From contig NMRB01001645.1 of NCBI GenBank assembly GCA_002633025.1, positions 34,494-98,493 on the forward strand: a stretch of 64,000 nt of DNA, in the 5' to 3' direction. A program made the position numbers and the translations under genes. Origin of the DNA: Notospermus geniculatus. Taxonomy: Eukaryota > Nemertea > Pilidiophora > Heteronemertea > Lineidae. Below are positions 22,283 to 33,947 of the stretch, piece after piece; the first letter of the stretch is position 1, and each line of letters starts with the position of its first letter. The notes below the pieces were generated by a model. That model was not told where the DNA came from, made no database searches, and saw only the letters and a list, made by a program, of their open reading frames with translations.

Positions 22283-24128
22283 ATGACTAAGTATAGACTT
22301 GGAAAGGTTATCCCATTCCATCCACCACTGATATCACACAAGGTTGGGTATTGGTTCCCGGATCTTTCAGGGAGAATAATACAGTTGCAACTGCCGAATG
22401 ACTCGCCCAGTAAGAATGTTGTTGTATATGTTAATAAGAGGGGTTATTTTGGAATTCATTACAAGACTTCGTTTTATAAACAAATCGCAGGGGGTATAGC
22501 ACATATTTACATGGGTTACATGGTGTTTTATTTTTACATCCGGCGGAAAATAACATTCCTGCTTTATGACGTCAAGAGGGGGACATTTGAAGGGAACATC
22601 ATCATACCAAACACAAATAAATGCATTTCTGGGGGAGGAGGAGACTATGACATATCTGTAGGATGTGAGGGGAAAGTCGTCGTGTACTGCCATCAGAAGT
22701 TCGCCGGTGCCACAATTTATGATATAAAATTGTCAAACGAAACTGGTCGAATTCAATTTGTCCTCATTAATGGAATCGTCTTCCCTTTGATGCGCGAGCC
22801 ACATGTTATCACCAGGGATGTTTACATTGCTGATGTTCACCAGCACGTGATCGGGTATTTTCTGATAGATAATTACCGGGCGACGAAATACCAGCAGACG
22901 AAATTCATGAGGCAATGCCGTCGTAGTGTCAAACTCACCTTCAGTAAATATTTCGATATGTTGTTCGTAATTTGTAGAGGCCTACGGAGGCTCACTGCGA
23001 TCGGATTTAGACGTGTATTTTACCCTAAGGACGGTTTCCTCAAAAAGGACTCTGGAAAACCAACGTTTACAAAGAAAATGGCGACCTTTTATCCCAGTAT
23101 CAGTGATTGGTGTCTACATCATTACGAATTCAATAATCCCACAGATGGCGCATTACTGCATTTCAAACGCTCTCCACGGATGGTTCCAGGCATGCGAGAG
23201 CATTTGGTTTCAGCTGAAGTTTACGATCTTGTGATATAAGACTAAAATAGTAAATCAGTCTCTTTCTTGACCGGGGATGAGCCGGCTTCCGAATGAAGTA
23301 ACCTCGACGGGACGACTGCCGTACACAGATTGACGCAGAATTTATATATTTTATCTTTTTCTCCAATATTTTACGCTCTGTCTTTGTTACCCTGCTTTTC
23401 ATTGTGTTCTTAGGTGAAACATTACAAATACAAATTAAGTCACCGAATGTCGTTCGTTCCACCAATCAGATCAACGGAAAGATCCCTTTCTGTTTCATTT
23501 TTAGACCATACCCAGCCATTTGTTACGGTAGAATACAAAGAACAGCCAGTGCCTTGGTCGAGAATTCTGGTGTACACTCCGCGTCGAAATAACCTTTATC
23601 GGGTATTATATAATTTTTCCTACTTTCATCGCATCCCTAAAGATATCACGGGTTTTGTGAACCAGCGTCTTGACTACTTCTTCTCGACTCTCGTCAGGAA
23701 GCCCCGCAGGCGCAGCAGAACAGCTGTCATCACCGAAATATGGGTGTACCAGTTATCACGTGGGAAATTGATAACAAAGCTCCCCGTTCCACCTGAAGAG
23801 AAATGCAAAGTAGTTCGTCTTACCGGTTCAGTCAGACTCTTTGTTTACACGCTGGATATATTAACATTTGTTTTCTATTGTTTCGTGTCCGCGCGATCTG
23901 CAATGTCCTTGACCTTTTACGACCTCCACCGGAAGCACCAGAATGGTAAAATGGTGTACGCTTTCTCGCACAATATAACTCTACAGTTTCAACTGCCGAT
24001 CAAAATCCTATCCAACAACCCGAGTCGTCCCTGGTTCAGTTTGTTCCACAGGGCGAAATATCCCGTTCTCATCTTCATCAACCGTCGCTTGCATGTTGTC
24101 CTGGTTGTTCGCATCCAAGACGCACGCC
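22283..24128 (+). CDS. Gene B copy B: unrecognised beta-hairpin-repeat protein (3' end lost in gap)
   Basis: Exon 1 22283-23230 and exon 2 23414 to the N at 24129. The junction CTT/GTGATA to TTCTTAG/GTGAAAC is phase 0, and copy A has the same junction. The start ATG follows TGA in frame. About 555 residues are visible. The protein repeats a pattern of two hydrophobic strands with a basic turn: VVVYVNKRGYFG, then RILVYTPRRNNLY, then VRLFVYTLDIL, then PVLIFINRRLHVV. The repeats are spaced about 60-90 residues apart and each is followed by an aromatic-rich strand. No signal peptide or catalytic motif is visible. I cannot assign a family; repeated beta-rich binding modules are an inference from the pattern. 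DNA after the gap is unrelated, and copy A supplies the missing tail. Confidence 0.65.
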
Positions 24129-24245
24129 NAGATGGTGAACCTCCGCGTCGAGATGGTATCGCGATTCCCCAGGGTGTAGGTATCTTGCAGCTAAGCGACC
24201 TAACGGACGAAAATTACTTATTGCGGCGACTTATACAGGGTAGGC

Positions 24246-24313
24246 CAGAGAAAGTGTCCCTCGAACAATAGGGAAACAATAGAAATGCTATTGTTCGAGG
24301 GACACTTTCTCTG
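24246..24313. repeat. Perfect 26-bp-arm hairpin
   Basis: CAGAGAAAGTGTCCCTCGAA and its complement, with a 16-base loop. It lies between the gap and the LTR. Confidence 0.8.
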
Positions 24314-24414
24314 CCCACCTTGTAGTACGATATTCTCCAACAAAATGTCTCCATACTGCAGCCTTACACTATGAATGCCCCTACCGCCAATTTACCCCAC
24401 GCTTGGAGAATGAT

Positions 24415-24600
24415 TGTTGGGCTCTGGACACGAATTAAATCGATATTGACGCGTTTAAAACACAACATATATTCTGGACTCATATCACTCGTACATCATC
24501 TTGCGCGCCCCCTACACACCGGCAGGTGGTGCCATCTATTGTACACAACTCACACGAACCTTCTATACAGGTTGTTCCCGAATATAGTCAACTCTCAACA
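24415..24600 (-). mobile_element. 3' LTR of a minus-strand gypsy element (186 bp)
   Basis: Begins TGTTGGGCTC and ends CTCTCAACA. It matches 35817-36002 over the full 186 bases with five differences, all transitions. A polypurine tract (minus AAAGGAAAGGAGGGA) lies directly inside at 24601-24615, marking this as the 3' LTR of a minus-strand element. Confidence 0.9.
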
Positions 24601-24970
24601 TCCCTCCTTTCCTTTAGATCGGCACTCCCAATCACTACAAAACCAGCTCTCGACTGACAGTCCAACTATGATAACAAACTTCCAAAACTGGTGACCAAAT
24701 TACCTGTCACACTATCTGCCTGGCAACATCAACACTAAAAATTACTGCAAGTTTAAACCAGTAACCAAAACTTCAAGGTAGGCCAAACCAAATGCCTAAT
24801 ATATCGAAACTGTTTCAAGAATTAAAGAATGATTATGTGATATTCACCACACAAGACAAAGCTATCCCTAATTGCTTCAACTTTTCCACCTACACTCTCA
24901 AAATCTGAGAAATTGCTAAACTTAACAATAACACACACAACAACCTCTTCACCAATGATCTGAAACCGGT

Positions 24971-25828
24971 CTACCTGACGTTACCATACACAAATTCACC
25001 CCACCTATCAGGCGGACGCACATGTCTCCTAGGCCTTTGCAACTCATGCTCATTTTGCACCTGATCTCCTAACTCTATATCATCATCACTCTCCGTATCA
25101 GACTCATACCCATCACAACAATGAAACTTCTTCACATGACCAGAACTCCTTCTACACGTTTTCCCTTCCTTGTTTTTCAGGGTTAAGCTACTACCCTTTT
25201 TGTCCACGATTTCATACGGTTCATGCTCAAACTTGGTGGTGAGTTTGTCCCTTTTGTCCTGTTTTAACAAGACCTGATCGCCTACTTCCAAGTCACTTGG
25301 GACTGCTCTACGCTTCTGATCGGAATAGTTCTTACTTGCGGCCTTGGACTTGGCGTAACGAATTCTCGCCTCCTCATGCACCTCATCGTTGACGGTTTCG
25401 TCCACTGTTTGCGACAGTTTAGTACGAATGTTGCGGCCAAACATGAGTTCAGCTGGAGTTGCCCCAGTGACGCTATGTGGGGTACTCCGATAGGCCATAA
25501 GAAACTTCGGCAACTCCTTTTTCCAGTTCTTGCCCTCGGCATTTGCAATACGGATCGACTTTAACAGAGTACGGTTCTGAACCTCCACTTCTCCATTGGC
25601 ACGGGGCCAATAAGGGGTAGTCCCCCGGTGTTCGATGCCATTTGTCTCTAGGAAGTCCTTGAATTCCTTCGCGATAAATTGTGGTCCATTATCACTTTTG
25701 ATCGACTTTGGGAGTCCATAGAGAGCGAAAAGTCCTTCCAGAATTTCAATTATTTTGGCAGCGGTGGTAGTTTTGAGAACAGCTACTTCTACCCAGCGGG
25801 AGTAATAGTCAATTACGACAAACAGGTA
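24971..25828 (-). pseudogene. Gypsy integrase, catalytic part to C-terminus
   Basis: Reads on the minus strand from the N at 25829 through the SDNGPQF and ANGEVE catalytic segments of a Ty3/gypsy integrase to its C-terminal basic domain, stopping at 24971. It is nearly identical to 32396-32885, which carries the same domain, so one real element appears twice. The stop lies about 370 bases before the polypurine tract. The integrase would join retroelement cDNA to host DNA; this piece alone is not functional. Confidence 0.8.
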
Positions 25829-25829
25829 N

Positions 25830-25920
25830 ATTCTGGGGAATTGAGATCGTGATTCCAGGGGTTAGTGAGCGAGTTAGGTCCGAGGTTGTCTGAGCGAACA
25901 AAACCCCTGGGGACGAGGTT
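25830..25920. mobile_element. Right end of the 877-bp inverted-repeat element (second occurrence)
   Basis: Ninety-one bases identical to 33856-33946, ending GGGGACGAGGTTG, directly followed by ATCGCAATC. That 9-mer is also found directly before the element's left end at 33061-33069, so this is the true right flank of that insertion. Confidence 0.85.
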
Positions 25921-26524
25921 GATCGCAATCGCTGTTTGCATTTCCGCTCACCCTGATGGCCCTCATGTGCTAGCTGAAGTGTCCTTTTGCGGAGGAGTTT
26001 GGGAATGACAATTTTGTTGCTGCGCAAGACCAGTTTTCCAACTACGGACAGTTCACTTTTCACAAACTTGTACGGTTGAGGACATTTTGTTCAATCTCCC
26101 GTGCGGACGGCATAGCGGACGGCTTTCAACTCAGGATCATCGCAACTGGCTTGTTCCAAGTCTTTTGGCTTTATCGCGACTGGGACCGCATTTCTCGCTA
26201 CGAAACAAATGTATTCCTCTGCAATATTACGTTTCGTCGTTTCGATGTCTTCACATAGCCTACTCAGTGCATCAGCTGCATTAGTTTTCCCGGGCTCATA
26301 CTTTATGCGGAAACGGTAGGGCTGTAGTCGCAAAGCCCAGCGCTCTATTCGAGCTGGCGGCTTACTTTTGGGTGAATAAATCAGTTCCAGGGGTTTGTGG
26401 TCAGTGATCAGTTCGAATTCAATGCCGTACAGAATGAAATGGTCCATGGACCATGTGCTCACCTGGGTGAACGTACCAGAAAAACAAATGACAAATGTTA
26501 AATCAAAATGTTCCAGGGTCATGT
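25921..26524 (-). pseudogene. Gypsy RNase H and integrase zinc-binding region
   Basis: Minus-strand reading gives an RNase H/connection region (ITDHKPLELIY) and then the HEGHQGERKC start of the integrase zinc-binding domain. An in-frame TGA stands at 26091. The upper edge is the single N at 26525. In an intact element this belongs between the reverse transcriptase (now at 33948-34701) and the integrase (now at 32396-33060), so it is out of order. Confidence 0.8.
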
Positions 26525-26525
26525 N

Positions 26526-27629
26526 CGCACCACGAGGAAACCCCGCGCTATAAATAGCCCGCTGATCACGCGCCAGTGGCGTGATGACGTTGCGTATAAA
26601 AACTGGAACGGACCGCGACACGGCACCGCGCAGTCTTCGCATGAAACTAGGTAGGCCTAGACGATAGAACAATTACGAAACGCGGACTGTCTTCAGTATA
26701 CTTTATAATCATCAATATGATGTATTACGCACATTAATGACTCTGTTTAATACTTTGCCGATCGTTTTCAAACATATCGAGAGCAAGTGGAGTAAATTGG
26801 GTAAAAGAACAGCCGTTCGCGTACAGGAGGCCGTGTACATGTGTGCATCAAGGAATTGCGCGCACCCCCGCCGTTGCCATTGGTTTCAGTATTCGCGGGA
26901 GAGCTGGTGTTCGGCTTGTTAACCCGCCAATGTTCAAAACCCAATTCAAATCAATAAATCATAGAATGATTTTGCTGACGTTTGTGGAAATTTGGATGAA
27001 ATTATTGTTAAACGTGTAGATTTACGTCTATTTTCTACATAAATCTTGGTAAATTCACCAACATTGCAGAGAAAACTTTAGAATCAAGAATTTAACCAGC
27101 TGGCTTTTTACAACATTTTTTCTTTTTCTTTTCCAGATTCTTTTTGTTTCGGGGCTGCGTGTGCCAGGAAATATGAGAACACACTTGATGATAGTTATTC
27201 TAACTATCAAAGATTCAATTTCTTCAAGTCTTAGCCAATTTGTTTAGGGGGGGGGGTCATCCATCAGGTTCATCCAATGCTGATTTTCTTTCTCTTTTCA
27301 GGCAGGTGGCAGGTGGTGGTTGTTTTCAGTCCAGTTTTGGAGAAGATACAGAGCCTGTTGAGACAGACATAATTTTTGACAGCAAGACCTGGAGGCAATT
27401 TTAACAAAAGACTTTGCTTTATTCAATTTATTCATAGATCATAGATAGATCATTCATCAGACATTCATTGTAACAAATTACACTGAAAGTGAAATATGCC
27501 ACTCCCATGTCCTCTTGTCTGAGATATTTATTTCTGAAATTTGTCATTTCTGTCAAAGAGTTTGTTTATTCGTGGACGGAATATTTAATTCAAAGTCAAT
27601 TCATTTGTAACCACAAAATAAAACTATCA
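26526..27629. other. Non-coding flank of gene C
   Basis: A CTATAAATAG word at about 26547 and TATAAAAAC at about 26595 are seen next to the gap, but no exon follows. Further in, a TTTATT at 27418 (AATAAA on the minus strand) could end gene C transcripts. Otherwise nothing is recognised. Confidence 0.35.
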
Positions 27630-27713
27630 GGGACCATATTCATAAACATACTCAAGTCAAAGTGTGATACTTGTCCATGTGTTGAACTTAAGTAGTTTTA
27701 TGAATATGGACCC
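27630..27713. repeat. 84-bp foldback element
   Basis: GGGACCATATTCATAAAC pairs with GTTTTATGAATATGGACCC-type sequence at the other end. It resembles in design the element at 51938-52077 (GGGACCTTATTCACGAAG). It lies in the 3' flank of gene C. Confidence 0.75.
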
Positions 27714-27801
27714 AGGAGTGCAACCAGTTCTCTCTCCATTCTCATTTCATGGACGGAATCATCCATTACTTATCTCATTTCCTTTGGTCTGCCACAGTAA
27801 A

Positions 27802-30800
27802 CTAAGGCCTTGGGGCTTTGCAAATTCTACATAATGGAGTCATTCTCTCAGGATCAGCAGCTACAGCGTACTGCCCAGTACAGCCTGGGGTAGATATGCA
27901 TTTTCGTGGTTTGGCAGGAGTGACAAGTTTTGAGTTTGTTGTAGAGTGGAGATGGTGGTCTTTAAATATAAGAGAAAGTTGGCGAGTCTTACACCTGATG
28001 GTACAAAATGTTCTTGCCTTAGCATTAACAATTCTGTGAACTGATTCGAGCCCAGACTCAGTAAACAGACCCACTGTCTTCCACTTTGCAGCAAACTCGG
28101 GGATGTGGAATATCAAGGCGTGTAATTTGGGGGTAATGCTGCGGGTTGGAAATAATCTGGGATACAATGCACCCAAATCCCAGCACATTCCAGAAAGTTG
28201 GCGGATTTCCTCGTCACTAAGAAACCTTGCAACAAATACAAGGGTCCCGGAGTGTATGCTGCTGAGAAGGACAAGGGTCTCATAGAAACTGGCAAGTTTT
28301 TCCTGGTGGTTTTCAAATGCACTTGCCAGGTGCATGGGGTTATCAATACCATCACTGACACTGATTTTCAACATTTTCTGAATGTGGTTTCCCACGAATG
28401 CCTGCGAGTGGTAGGCCTGCTTGTCTACTCCCAGGGACTTCAAACTTTCTTCAAGATTTTTTTGGATAGGCCCCATCTCCTTCTTTACTTCCGCATACAC
28501 CTCATCTAGGTCTTTTTTTAGGGTTGCCTCCAAATTCAATGCAGTCTCAAGATTCTGCCGAGACTGGCGTACTACAGCTCTTAAGTACGTGGGCATGTCA
28601 GTTTCATCACGGACATTTCGGCACAAAGGACATGTATAGTCCTCATCAGGCCCAGGGATATCTGATACATCTACTATACCCACACACAAGTTGTGATACC
28701 AAGTGTGGCATGTTTCACAGTACACCCAATTGAGGTTACCAGATTGATCAGTGTCTTCTGCAAGATCTCTGCCAGACTTGGTGTTAACAATGCAAGTAGC
28801 AGCATCACAGGGGTCCTCATCTCTTGGCCGCCGTCGTCTTCGAACAACCCCCACCTCTTCAAAGGCAGAAATAATGAGCTCTTCCTGTTTAAGCTTGTCC
28901 CTTAAACCAGCAACAATTTGACTTTGGTTATCATGATTGATGGTTAATGTCTGCCATCTCTCATGGAGCTCAGGGTTGTAAGCTCCCATGTCTGCTCTGT
29001 CCAGTTCAACAGCACTCTCCTCCATCATTTTCCACAAGTCCTGCACCACACCAAGGAATATATGCAGAGGGAGTGGGGCAATATGGTCAACCTCTGTCGG
29101 AAAAAGGACATCACCATTTATACTATTATGCTTCCTGGCATTTGCCCGCTGATCTGTACCAGATTCTGCTGCAAATTGCAGATAATCCTGGCGGATTGAC
29201 TCCAGTGTGCGTTTAGCATACTGGCATTGGTTATTGTCAACATGGATACCATTCTCATCTAACAGTTTTGGCGTGTGTGGTGCACCACCTGATTGTCGGA
29301 GGGAATCCTGCTGAACTAGGCAAAAAAGGCATGGGAACTTGGAAGACTGCCCCATATGTCCAAATACCGCAGACAAGAATTTATAGTCTCCAAAGATAAA
29401 TTTTCGGACTGGTTTCACTCCATCAGCAGTCTCCAGAGTTTCAAGCTGAACCCACTGTGGGGTGTAAGGACCAAACATTGTCCTCAGATTGTCAATTGTG
29501 TCAGTGGCCTCATAAAATCCTAACATCTGTGTGTTTTGGGCACTGTTGCCGTTCTTTAGATTGACAATCTGAAAACAAAGTTTGGTGGAACTACCTCCCT
29601 GTCTCCCCCAAGTTTTACCCAAATTTCATCTTGAAACTCTGGAGACATGCTGATGGTGTTACCAGACTCTACCTGCATGTGAATAAAATCTTGCACTGCC
29701 CTTTGTAGCTCTTTAATTCTGACGAATGCAACATCTTCAGTTTCAGATGGATTGGATGATTTCTCTTTTCTTAGTTTGGCCACCCCTACTTCGATTGAGG
29801 ATTCAGCGCTGAGGAACCTTTTTGATTGTTCTTCACGCATCATGGCCTCAGGAGCGAGGATCCTGATGCCATGATGATCAAAAAAATTCCTCAGCTGCCT
29901 GAATTTATAGAAAGGAAGATTCAACAACAATTTAAGGTCGAGGGTGCTTTGCACTGACAACTCCTGATAGTACTGAAGGTCTGCATCTTTACATGCCTGG
30001 AGGGATATCTCTGGATGCAATTTTACAAATTCTGAGAGCACAGCGACCAAGTCTGCATCTTTGGCTGGGGTACCCCTCTTGGAACAAAGTATTTCAAGCA
30101 CTTCATAAAGTTTCTTTGCACGCTTTTTTACTGTCACCAAACTTACTTTCGATGCCTCCGTGTCCATGAGGGATACCTTCATCAAGGGTGCAGACTTGGT
30201 TTTTGAACCTGGAGACCGAACAAAGACAAGCCCTCCTTCATCCCTGGTCACCTCCAAGTGATTTTCCCTCTCTTTCTTTAAGGACTGAATTTGTTCACAT
30301 TTGTTTGAGAGTTCACGCTTTAGGTCTTCAAGAGATTCACTTGGCTGTTCATCACACTTATTAAGCTTTGTTCTGAGATGATCAATTTCAGTACGAAGTG
30401 CTTCATTCTCTCTTTTCAGCTAATTAATTTTTGCTCTAAATGTTTCTTTTTGGATATTCAATTCCAGTCTCAGCTTCTTAATTTCGAAGTCTTTTAGATA
30501 CAATGATTGCTGCAGATTGAGGTTTTCATGACGTAAAGCTTCCGTTATTATCTCCTGACCATTGACATTGCGACATATCAAATCTGTTAGACTTTTTTCA
30601 AGCTCAACACAATGTTCCAGGTCAATTTTGTGCTGTTCCTGCACAAAGAGGATCTTTTCCTGCCTACCTATTGGGTCTGGTGTACCGGTATTTCCCTCCA
30701 CTTCCCTAACAAGTTGATGGTATGCATCTTTCAACATTTTATAATCTGCTCGAATCTTCCTCACAATTGAAATCACAATTGGAAGCTGATCGTCATTGCA

Positions 30801-31410
30801 GGTGGTGGTATCATCAACTATGGATAGATGACAAGGAAGAAAAAAGCGGTGCATAAGCATGAGTGGTGTCTAAGAAGGCATAGGAGAAAGTGGAGATACT
30901 CAATTAAGCATTCGTGCAGGAGAAAACAACATGCATAGGCCCAGACAGAATCAGGATGAGGACATACATAAGATAAAATGTGCAGGTAGTAAGTGGAGGA
31001 CAAAAGAACAGAGAGAGATAGGAACGATAAGCATGAATGAAATGTGCAGGTTACAAATTTCAAACACCATCACCACACAATGTTAACATTTAGAGTTTTT
31101 AAAATTTACTTTACCAAAATACAGCCGAATTAATCTCTTGAAGACCTAATTTTTTAATTTACTGAAATGACTATACATGTACCGGTTGATATATATTTAT
31201 TTTTGAAGAAATCTGCTATTTTGTACAGAAAAATCGAAATTCTCATCATCAGGTACCTTTCATAGTTTTGGCAGCAGCAGCAGCTTCCAAACGGGCCTGT
31301 GTCACTTCTCTCATTCGCTTCTTCCTCCCACGGTTTCCATACCCTTCCCCAAAATGATGTTTTTTGATCCCAGCACCAGCTTTCCCAACTGGCCGGTGGC
31401 AGCGTGGCAT
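27802..31410 (-). pseudogene. Gene C: coiled coil, PHD finger and transposase-like core, with stop and frameshift
   Basis: Exon 1 31410-31257 starts MPRCHRPVGK and is very basic. The donor GAAAG/GTACC and the acceptor ATCCATAG before 30817 join in phase 1 without loss of frame. Exon 2 encodes a coiled coil (to about 30260), then GGD/GGSSTKLCF, then FGDYKFLSAVFGH with a following CLFCL. Next come PLPLHIFLG, a C4HC3 PHD finger (WVYCETCHTWYHNLC, near 28720) and a C-terminal segment with KLHALIFHIPEF and ESGLESVHR. The spaced Asp/His/Glu segments suggest an RNase H-fold transposase domesticated or still mobile; this is inference. Defects: an in-frame TAG at 30420-30422 inside the coiled coil and a one-base frameshift near 29598. 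Both could be sequencing errors, since about 900 codons otherwise stay open. No terminal repeats were found. Confidence 0.65.
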
Positions 31411-32395
31411 CCTTTTTCAGCTTGGTACGGTACTCAGTAGTAGGCCTAGCTCCCTGTAAAAAAACACAAACGGGTGAATAAAGGACTACTAAACTAGGCC
31501 TAGGCCTGGGCTGGGGTAGGCCTCCTAGGGGGCCTATGTGGCTCAGGAGGAGTAGAGGAGCTTGGTTGGTCCATCTGCCCCTGGCCCTCCACTCTCCATG
31601 GCCTATTTCCACACATGATGATGGGCATGGGACGCTTCATGATGGTAGGCCCTGGCCCTGGGCCTACCGTAGGCGCCAGGCCTGGGCAGGCCTAGGCCCA
31701 ATATATATTATTCATAGATTCAGGTTTAGGCCAAATACGCCTCCCTACATTACTGTATTTAGCACAGAGTGTCAATTCAACAAAATGAAATGACATACGG
31801 TGCATCATGTACATATGTGCACACGCTGCTACACTGCATGCAGTGACACAGCAAAACACGCCATGCCAACGTCATGACTGCTCCCAGTTCCACTTTTCGC
31901 GCGACCCGTCACAGGACAAAATTTCGCCTCTCGTCGGCACATAAAATACACCTATGTACGAATAATTATTGATAATGACAACTTAAGATGCAATTGGTAT
32001 GATATATCAAGGTATGAATTACTAAGTTGCGTGGTAGTTTTGATTCATTTCATTGGTATTTCTTATAAATTGGCCTTTGAAATACGGAATTGGGAGTGAA
32101 AAATTGTACCTCCTCGGCTTTCGCGCCATCGACTGCGATATGGTCTATCTTGATTGAATTTTCTCTCGCTGCATACTAAATTGGGATTCCCTGAATCACT
32201 TCAACCAATCAGAATAGAGCTTAGTGACGTCATTTGTTCTATATATCGGTACTGAACTCACCAATTTCTACGCGCACCGAACCACGCAACGGTACCGTCT
32301 TCCAAATATGGGCATCGACCAATCAGCGCCGACGACGTCATCGCGTCATGCGGGAATCTCGGTAGAATGGAAATGTGAAGAATTCGACAGTCGTG
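31411..32395. other. Upstream region of gene C
   Basis: Very rich in GGCCTA words at 31490-31700, a composition typical of CpG-poor repeat DNA in some marine deuterostomes. No exon upstream of the exon 1 ATG at 31410 is supported. The block ends abruptly at about 32395, where integrase sequence begins without an N. Confidence 0.4.
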
Positions 32396-33069
32396 AGCCT
32401 TGGACTTGGCGTCACGAATTCTCGCCTCCTCATGCACCTCATCGTTGACGGTTTCGTCCACCGTTTGCGACAGTTTAGTACGAATGTTGCGGCCAAACAT
32501 GAGTTCAGCTGGAGTTGCCCCAGTGACGCTATGTGGGGTACTCCGATAGGCCATAAGAAACTTCGGCAACTCCTTTTTCCAGTTCTTGCCCTCGGCATTT
32601 GCAATACGGATCGACTTTAACAGAGTACGGTTCTGAACCTCCACTTCTCCATTGGCACGGGGCCAATAAGGGGTAGTCCCCCGGTGTTCGATGCCATTTG
32701 TCTCTAGGAAGTCCTTGAATTCCTTCGCGATAAATTGTGGTCCATTATCACTTTTGATCGACTTTGGGAGTCCATAGAGAGCGAAAAGTCCTTCCAGAAT
32801 TTCAATTATTTTGGCAGCGGTGGTAGTTTTGAGAACAGCTACTTCTACCCAGCGGGAGTAATAGTCAATTACGACAAACAGGTACTCACTGGACGGGAAT
32901 GGACCGAAGAGGTCTACAGCTAAATCTAACCATGGCCCCTCTGGCATTTTCGTTGGAACCACTGGTTCAGGGACAGGCAACGTCCCCTCCACTTGACATC
33001 CAGGACAAGATTTGACTAAATGCTCACATTCACTGTCAATGCCTGGCCACCAGACTTTTGATCGCAATC
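32396..33069 (-). pseudogene. Gypsy integrase catalytic domain, second occurrence
   Basis: Minus-strand reading from the insertion at 33070 gives CPGCQ of the zinc-binding domain and the three catalytic segments (VDLFGPF, SDNGPQF, ANGEVE). It then breaks into unrelated sequence at about 32395. Overlap with 24971-25828 is about 99 percent identical. Confidence 0.8.
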
Positions 33070-33946
33070 CAACCTCGTACCCAGGGGTTTGTGCGCTCCT
33101 GGGCTCTGGGTTGACGCTTACAAACCCCTGGTCTCATATCTGAATTCCGGCATGTGATTGGTCGCCCGAAGTAGAAGAAAGTGACGTCACACAATCGTGA
33201 CTATTATTAGTAAATAAAGCACGTGTGTTTGCAGTTTTTTGTAAACATCATGCGTGCCCTCAGTTCGGCTAAGATTTGGTCATTTTGTGGTTCAACCAAG
33301 GGATTTTACCTTGTACAATCTATATGGATATTATATTCGAAACACATCTAGACGAACGGATGATGCAGGTAAGTATATAAAGCCCGATCAACCGCTATTT
33401 TACTTATTTAATCGAGTCGTATGCGTCTGTACATTTTTGTACACAGTGATGCATGACGGAAAACTGACTCGATCAAACATTCGCTTTCAACCCCAAAACC
33501 AAATTTTCATCTGTTATTATAAAAATTACTAGTCTAAGAGTGCTAACAGATGTCGATTCAGTTAGTGACAGGCACAGAAAACTCTTATGTCGGTGTGTTT
33601 TGTTGATGAAATGAAGTCACTTACTCAGTGTCGGAGAATGAAGATAGGTGGCGCTGTGAGGAGTTTCGGCTTCGGTATTCAAAATAATTAAAACTTAAAA
33701 CAAAAACCAGGGCCTATTTCAGCAATACCTTTATGTTTTCGATATTGAAAGTAGTTAATTTCATCGATCTGTACTCGATTAAATAAGTAAGTTTAAGAAA
33801 AAAGAGACTATAAATATTATTTACAACCTTCGGCAATTTCCGTGAAATCCCCAGATTCTGGGGAATTGAGATCGTGATTCCAGGGGTTAGTGAGCGAGTT
33901 AGGTCCGAGGTTGTCTGAGCGAACAAAACCCCTGGGGACGAGGTTG
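33070..33946. mobile_element. 877-bp inverted-repeat DNA element inside the integrase
   Basis: The ends CAACCTCGTACCCAGGGGTT and AACCCCTGGGGACGAGGTTG are reverse complements with one mismatch. The left flank is ATCGCAATC (33061-33069); the matching right flank is now at 25921-25929, so the 9-bp target duplication has been split by the assembly. A 9-bp duplication fits Mutator-like or Merlin-type transposons. The interior has no credible transposase frame; a stretch at about 33240-33530 is open but unsupported. Confidence 0.8.
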
Positions 33947-33947
33947 N

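Noticed and set aside
33240-33530. Open frame inside the 877-bp inverted-repeat element as a transposase remnant
   Set aside because: No recognisable catalytic motif and unusual composition; unsupported.
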